A DNA stretch of 64,000 bases from Fibrobacter succinogenes (GTDB taxonomy: Bacteria; Fibrobacterota; Fibrobacteria; Fibrobacterales; Fibrobacteraceae), in NCBI GenBank assembly GCA_902800815.1, contig CADCGB010000005.1:35201-99200 (forward strand), written 5' to 3'. How positions within the stretch are numbered: the stretch's first letter is position 1; each line of letters opens with the position of its first letter. The notes beneath the pieces were generated by a model that saw only the letters and a list, made by a program, of their open reading frames with translations, was not told where the DNA came from and did no database searches. Shown here one piece after another: positions 61,202 through 64,000 of the stretch. Made by a program: the position numbers and the translations under genes.

Positions 61202-61230
61202 TTGAAAAGGTGGGAAAATAGTTCTAATTT
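61202..61230 (+). promoter_or_regulatory. Sigma-70-like promoter for metY
   Basis: TTGAAA (61202-61207), a 17-nt spacer, TAATTT (61225-61230). This is the best -35/-10 pair between the terminator at 61097-61127 and metY, and it would give a leader of about 215 nt. Similar AT-rich alternatives exist, so the assignment is tentative. Confidence 0.45.
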
Positions 61231-61237
61231 ACTCCCC

Positions 61238-61452
61238 GTCGGGCGGAAACGCCGCCCAAGAACTTTAAAACCTAGAAACAGCAAGACGATAGTTTGCGAA
61301 GGCAGGATAGCTTATGAAAGTTCGAATGTGTACCCTAAGTGAGGCTCGCGGAGCTTAAATCCGCCAGGCTGGGCCCCGGCTTGAAATATAGGGGCACTAT
61401 TTAACAAACATCCCGCATGGGGATGACAAAACAGAAAAAAGGAATTTCACAC
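61238..61452 (+). promoter_or_regulatory. Long structured 5' leader of metY
   Basis: Visible elements: GGGCGG/CCGCCC hairpin at the start, a 14-codon upstream ORF (61314-61358), GCGGA/TCCGC hairpin overlapping that ORF's stop, AGGCTGG/CCGGCTT hairpin, CATCCC/GGGATG hairpin (61409-61425), and AAAAAAGGAATTTCA before the gene. The second half matches the cysK leader in order and spacing. No known riboswitch consensus (SAM-I, SAM-II, SAH, T-box, cobalamin) is recognisable. Confidence 0.55.
61314..61358 (+). CDS. Leader peptide candidate upstream of metY (14 aa)
   Basis: ATG 61314 follows AGGA with a 6-nt spacer. The peptide is MKVRMCTLSEARGA. It includes in-frame GTT CGA ATG TGT (Val-Arg-Met-Cys) and stops inside a GCGGA/TCCGC hairpin, 94 nt before metY. 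The peptide upstream of cysK has the same length, a Val-Arg-Cys segment and nearly the same distance to its gene. Translation is inferred. Confidence 0.4.
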   Translation: MKVRMCTLSEARGA

Positions 61453-62739
61453 ATGACTACTCAGAACAAGCTCCACTTCGAAACTCTTCAGCTCCATGTT
61501 GGCCAGGAACAGGCAGACCCCGCAACCGATTCCCGCGCGGTTCCTATATACCAGACCACCTCCTACGTTTTCCATAACGCACAGCACGCATCCGACCGTT
61601 TCCACCTGAAGGATGCCGGCAACATCTACGGTCGCCTCACCAACACGACGCAGGATGTCTTTGAAAAGCGCATCGCCGCTCTCGAAGGCGGTATCGCAGG
61701 CCTCGCAGTCGCTTCTGGCGCAGCAGCCCTCACTTACGCCATTACCGCTCTTGCCCGCAAGGGTGACCATGTTGTCGCACAGCGCACCATCTACGGCGGC
61801 ACCTACAACCTTCTGGAACATACGCTCCGTCCGTTCGGCATTGACACCACGTTCGTGAATACTCGTGACCTGAAGGAAGTCGAATCTTCCATCAAGGAAA
61901 ACACGAAACTCGTGCTCATCGAGACACTCGGCAACCCGCATTCCGATATCCCGGATATCGAAGCCATTTCTGAAATCGCCCACAAGCACAAGATCCCGGT
62001 CGTGATCGACAATACCTTCGGTACTCCTTACCTGATCCGCCCGCTCGAACACGGCGCCGACATCGTGGTGCATTCTGCTACCAAGTTCATCGGCGGTCAC
62101 GGTACGACTCTCGGCGGCATCATCGTCGACGGCGGCAAGTTTGACTGGGCTGCAAGTGGCAAGTTCCCGCAGTTCACCGAGACGAACCCGAGCTACGGTG
62201 TGCCCTTCACGGCCGCTGCAGGCGCCGCTGCCTACATCGTTTACATCCGCGCTATTCTCCTCCGCGACGAAGGTGCTGCGATTTCCCCGTTCAACGCTTT
62301 CCTCCTGCTCCAGGGCACCGAAACGCTTTCGCTCCGCCTTGACCGCCATGTGGAAAACACCAAGAAGGTTCTCGAGTTCCTCTCGAAGCACCCGAAGGTC
62401 GCGAAGGTCAATCACCCGAGCTTTGCCGACCATCCGGACCACAAGCTCTACGAACGTTACTTCCCGAACGGCGGTGGTTCTATCTTCACGTTCGACGTGA
62501 AGGGCGGCCAGGCCGAAGCCTTCAAGTTCATTGACTCCCTCAAGATCTTCAGCCTGCTCGCTAACGTGGCCGACGTGAAGAGCCTGGTGGTTCACCCGTA
62601 CACCACGACGCACTCCGAACTCACTCCGAAGGAACTTTCCGAAGCGGGCATCTCTCCTGCAACGGTCCGCCTCTCCATCGGTACGGAACACTACGAGGAT
62701 ATCATCAACGACCTCGACCAGGCCTTGAACGCAATCTAA
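61453..62739 (+). CDS. metY: O-acetylhomoserine sulfhydrylase (MetY type)
   Basis: PLP enzyme making homocysteine from O-acetylhomoserine and sulfide. Start ATG 61453 (MTTQNKLHFETLQLHVGQEQ), preceded by AAGGAATTTC; the frame opens 12 codons earlier inside the leader hairpin. SATKFIGGHGTTLGG carries the PLP lysine, and YGRLTNTTQDVFEKRIAALE the phosphate-binding Arg region. The 428-residue length and the FDWAASGKFPQFTE insert separate it from shorter cystathionine gamma-synthases. Its leader and cysK next door place it in sulfur assimilation. Confidence 0.9.
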   Translation: MTTQNKLHFETLQLHVGQEQADPATDSRAVPIYQTTSYVFHNAQHASDRFHLKDAGNIYGRLTNTTQDVFEKRIAALEGGIAGLAVASGAAALTYAITALARKGDHVVAQRTIYGGTYNLLEHTLRPFGIDTTFVNTRDLKEVESSIKENTKLVLIETLGNPHSDIPDIEAISEIAHKHKIPVVIDNTFGTPYLIRPLEHGADIVVHSATKFIGGHGTTLGGIIVDGGKFDWAASGKFPQFTETNPSYGVPFTAAAGAAAYIVYIRAILLRDEGAAISPFNAFLLLQGTETLSLRLDRHVENTKKVLEFLSKHPKVAKVNHPSFADHPDHKLYERYFPNGGGSIFTFDVKGGQAEAFKFIDSLKIFSLLANVADVKSLVVHPYTTTHSELTPKELSEAGISPATVRLSIGTEHYEDIINDLDQALNAI

Positions 62740-62891
62740 GGAATTATAGTATGTACGGACTTTACCTTAATTCTGTTCGATGTTGGCCCTGGTAGTAGGC
62801 TTTTCATTCGGGCCGTCGACCGCGGCTTAACATCAACAAAATTTTAAACAAGTTCCCCGCCCTGCGGGGATAACAAAAAAGGAATTTCAAA
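62740..62891 (+). promoter_or_regulatory. 5' leader of cysK, similar to the metY leader
   Basis: Contains a 14-codon upstream ORF (62751-62795), GGCCC/GGGCC dyad, a CGCGGCTTAA block also found as CGCGGAGCTTAA before metY, a TCCCCGC/GCGGGGA hairpin (62854-62870) and AAAAAAGGAATTTCA in front of ATG 62892. No separate promoter is obvious, so it may act inside a metY-cysK transcript. Confidence 0.5.
62751..62795 (+). CDS. Leader peptide candidate upstream of cysK (14 aa)
   Basis: ATG 62751 has AAGGA (62738-62742) 8 nt upstream, overlapping the metY stop. The peptide is MYGLYLNSVRCWPW. It contains in-frame GTT CGA TGT (Val-Arg-Cys), matching Val-Arg-Met-Cys in the metY leader peptide. It ends 96 nt before cysK. 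Translation is inferred from ribosome-binding site and parallel design. Confidence 0.4.
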   Translation: MYGLYLNSVRCWPW

Positions 62892-63824
62892 ATGTCTAAG
62901 ATTTACACCTCCGCCGACCAGCTTGTTGGTCACACCCCCCTCCTCGAACTCACTCACGTCGAAGCTTCCAACAACCTCGAAGCTAAGATTCTCGCAAAGC
63001 TCGAGTACTTCAACCCCGCAGGTTCCGTGAAGGACCGTATCGCCAAAGCGATGCTCGACGACGCCGAGAAGAGCGGCAAGCTCAAGGCTGGCTCCGTCAT
63101 CATCGAGCCGACTTCGGGTAACACCGGCATTGGCCTTGCCTCTGTCGCTGCCGCCCGCGGTTACCGCATCATCATCGTGATGCCCGAAACCATGAGCGTG
63201 GAACGTCGCCAGCTGATGAAGGCCTACGGTGCCGAACTCGTGCTGACCGAAGGCGCGAAGGGCATGAAGGGCGCTATCGCCAAGGCAGATGAACTCGCGA
63301 AGGAAATCCCGAACAGCTTCATTCCGGGCCAGTTCGTGAACCCCGCCAACCCGGCCGCCCACAGGGCCACTACCGGTCCCGAAATCTGGGAAGACACCGA
63401 CGGTAAGGTCGATATCTTCGTGGCGGGCGTGGGTACTGGCGGTACCGTGACCGGCGTGGGCGAATTCCTCAAGAGCAAGAACCCGAATGTGAAGGTCGTG
63501 GCTGTGGAACCGGCCAGCTCTCCGGTGCTCAGCAAGGGTGTCGCGGGCTCGCACAAGATCCAGGGTATCGGCGCAGGCTTCGTTCCTGACACGCTGAACA
63601 CCAAGATCTACGACGAGATTATCGCTGTCGAGAACGAGGCCGCCTTCGAAGCCGGTCGCGAAATCGGCAAGAAGGAAGGCGTGCTGGTGGGTATTTCCTC
63701 TGGTGCTGCCCTCTGGGCCGCGAAGGAACTCGCCAAGCGTCCGGAAAACAAGGGCAAGACGATTGTTGCGCTCCTCCCGGATACCGGCGACCGTTACCTC
63801 TCTACGGCTTTGTTCGCGGAATAA
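62892..63824 (+). CDS. cysK: Cysteine synthase A (O-acetylserine sulfhydrylase)
   Basis: PLP enzyme joining O-acetylserine and sulfide to cysteine. [14 protein letters not shown] holds the PLP lysine, TSGNTGIG the substrate loop, and [12 protein letters not shown] the phosphate-binding loop. 310 residues, typical of CysK. Shares its leader design with metY, so the two branches of sulfide fixation appear to be controlled together. Confidence 0.95.
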   Translation: MSKIYTSADQLVGHTPLLELTHVEASNNLEAKILAKLEYFNPAGSVKDRIAKAMLDDAEKSGKLKAGSVIIEPTSGNTGIGLASVAAARGYRIIIVMPETMSVERRQLMKAYGAELVLTEGAKGMKGAIAKADELAKEIPNSFIPGQFVNPANPAAHRATTGPEIWEDTDGKVDIFVAGVGTGGTVTGVGEFLKSKNPNVKVVAVEPASSPVLSKGVAGSHKIQGIGAGFVPDTLNTKIYDEIIAVENEAAFEAGREIGKKEGVLVGISSGAALWAAKELAKRPENKGKTIVALLPDTGDRYLSTALFAE

Positions 63825-63848
63825 TCTTTCCATCAATTAGACATAGTG

Positions 63849-63877
63849 AAACGGTGTCGCGACAGCGGCACCGTTTT
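63849..63877 (+). terminator. Terminator after cysK
   Basis: AACGGTGTCGC (63849-63859, approximate) pairs with GCGGCACCGTT around a GACA loop, followed by TTTT. One G-T pair in the stem. Confidence 0.8.
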
Positions 63878-63883
63878 TGCACA

Positions 63884-63995
63884 CCCCTCCCTGGTCTCAT
63901 GCACACCGAAGGTGTGCGCAAGCTCTAACACGCAGACACGATGTTTAACATGAGCAATGCGTGTTTGAGCGTGTCGGGAGGGTCTTAGGGAGGGG
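63884..63995. repeat. Nested inverted-repeat element at window end
   Basis: CCCCTCCCT (63884-63892) and AGGGAGGGG (63987-63995) are perfect 9-bp inverted repeats. Inside lie GCACACC-GAA-GGTGTGC, AACACGCA/TGCGTGTT, and an ATGTTTAACAT palindrome between the latter arms. No gene is visible. It could be a small non-autonomous repeat or a structured RNA. Confidence 0.5.
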
Positions 63996-64000
63996 CCGTC

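Noticed and set aside
61238..61452. Known riboswitch (SAM-I, SAM-II, SAH, T-box, cobalamin) before metY
   Set aside because: I compared the leader with the conserved core sequences I know and found no match. The paired uORF design explains the data better.
61356..61452. Upstream in-frame start of metY at 61417
   Set aside because: The extra 12 codons overlap a leader hairpin shared with cysK and lack a ribosome-binding site; ATG 61453 has one.

Overview
The window comes from a member of the genus Fibrobacter (phylum Fibrobacterota). The evidence is: FISUMP ('Fibrobacter succinogenes major paralogous') domains with poly-serine linkers at the left end; Ser/Gly/Asn/Pro-rich linkers in a large secreted protein; a metallopeptidase with a C-terminal tail like type IX secretion cargo; and a promoter of the Bacteroidota/FCB type (TTTG-N20-TATATTTG) in front of trpS. 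The organism is Gram-negative, with lipoproteins, outer-membrane proteins and envelope sugar polymers. Most of the window reads as stable chromosome. Only the first ~5.7 kb looks accessory.

Region by region. 1-5.7 kb: two FISUMP genes, a small CsgG/LpoB-like envelope gene, a 152-bp duplicated 3' flank carrying a terminator and a sigma-54-like promoter, a decayed nuclease/transposase tail, and a truncated reading frame that ends at a copy of the tRNA-Gly 3' end. 5.7-15.3 kb: tRNA-Gly, a membrane adenylate cyclase with a 59-residue membrane partner, hemW, and two very large secreted paralogues. 15.3-22.2 kb: thrC; then a lipoprotein, an outer-membrane barrel, a DUF4912 protein with a histone-like tail, and a GH57 branching enzyme. 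22.2-27.2 kb: a palindrome-rich spacer, a metallopeptidase overlapping a UbiD-family decarboxylase gene, an SRPBCC protein and rpiB. 27.3-33.8 kb: a flippase, three glycosyltransferases and an LtaS-like transferase, apparently one operon for a surface glycan. 33.9-37 kb: an RND exporter and a small lipoprotein. 37-42.2 kb (minus strand): a tightly overlapping operon of a DnaG/DnaB-like primase-helicase, a glycosyltransferase and a second LtaS-like protein. 42.2-44.2 kb: ruvC with two peptidoglycan peptidases. 44.2-53.7 kb (minus): pssA, an oligopeptide-binding lipoprotein, and a five-gene set (LysM protein, 38-residue membrane peptide, histidine kinase, response regulator, PQQ/TPR propeller). 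53.7-59.6 kb (minus): an RNA-methyltransferase-like protein lacking its catalytic motifs, a degenerate primase fused to a RecA-type ATPase, a SpoU methyltransferase, a membrane-anchored 5-formyl-THF cyclo-ligase homologue and RNase D. 59.6-64 kb: trpS, an Rrf2/IscR-type regulator, then metY and cysK.

The strongest candidates for something undescribed are three. (1) metY and cysK have matching leaders. Each has a 14-codon upstream ORF with an in-frame Val-Arg-(Met)-Cys segment, about 95 nt before the gene, then a C/G hairpin and a near-identical ribosome-binding stretch. This suggests cysteine/methionine-responsive leader-peptide control. (2) Two primase-helicase-like proteins have altered primase active sites, and one of them is translationally coupled to surface-glycan genes. 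(3) A FISUMP-flanking cassette carries a conserved terminator plus a -24/-12 promoter in front of a small two-gene module that was cut at a tRNA-Gly 3'-end repeat. All functional statements come from reading motifs in the sequence. No database search was possible.
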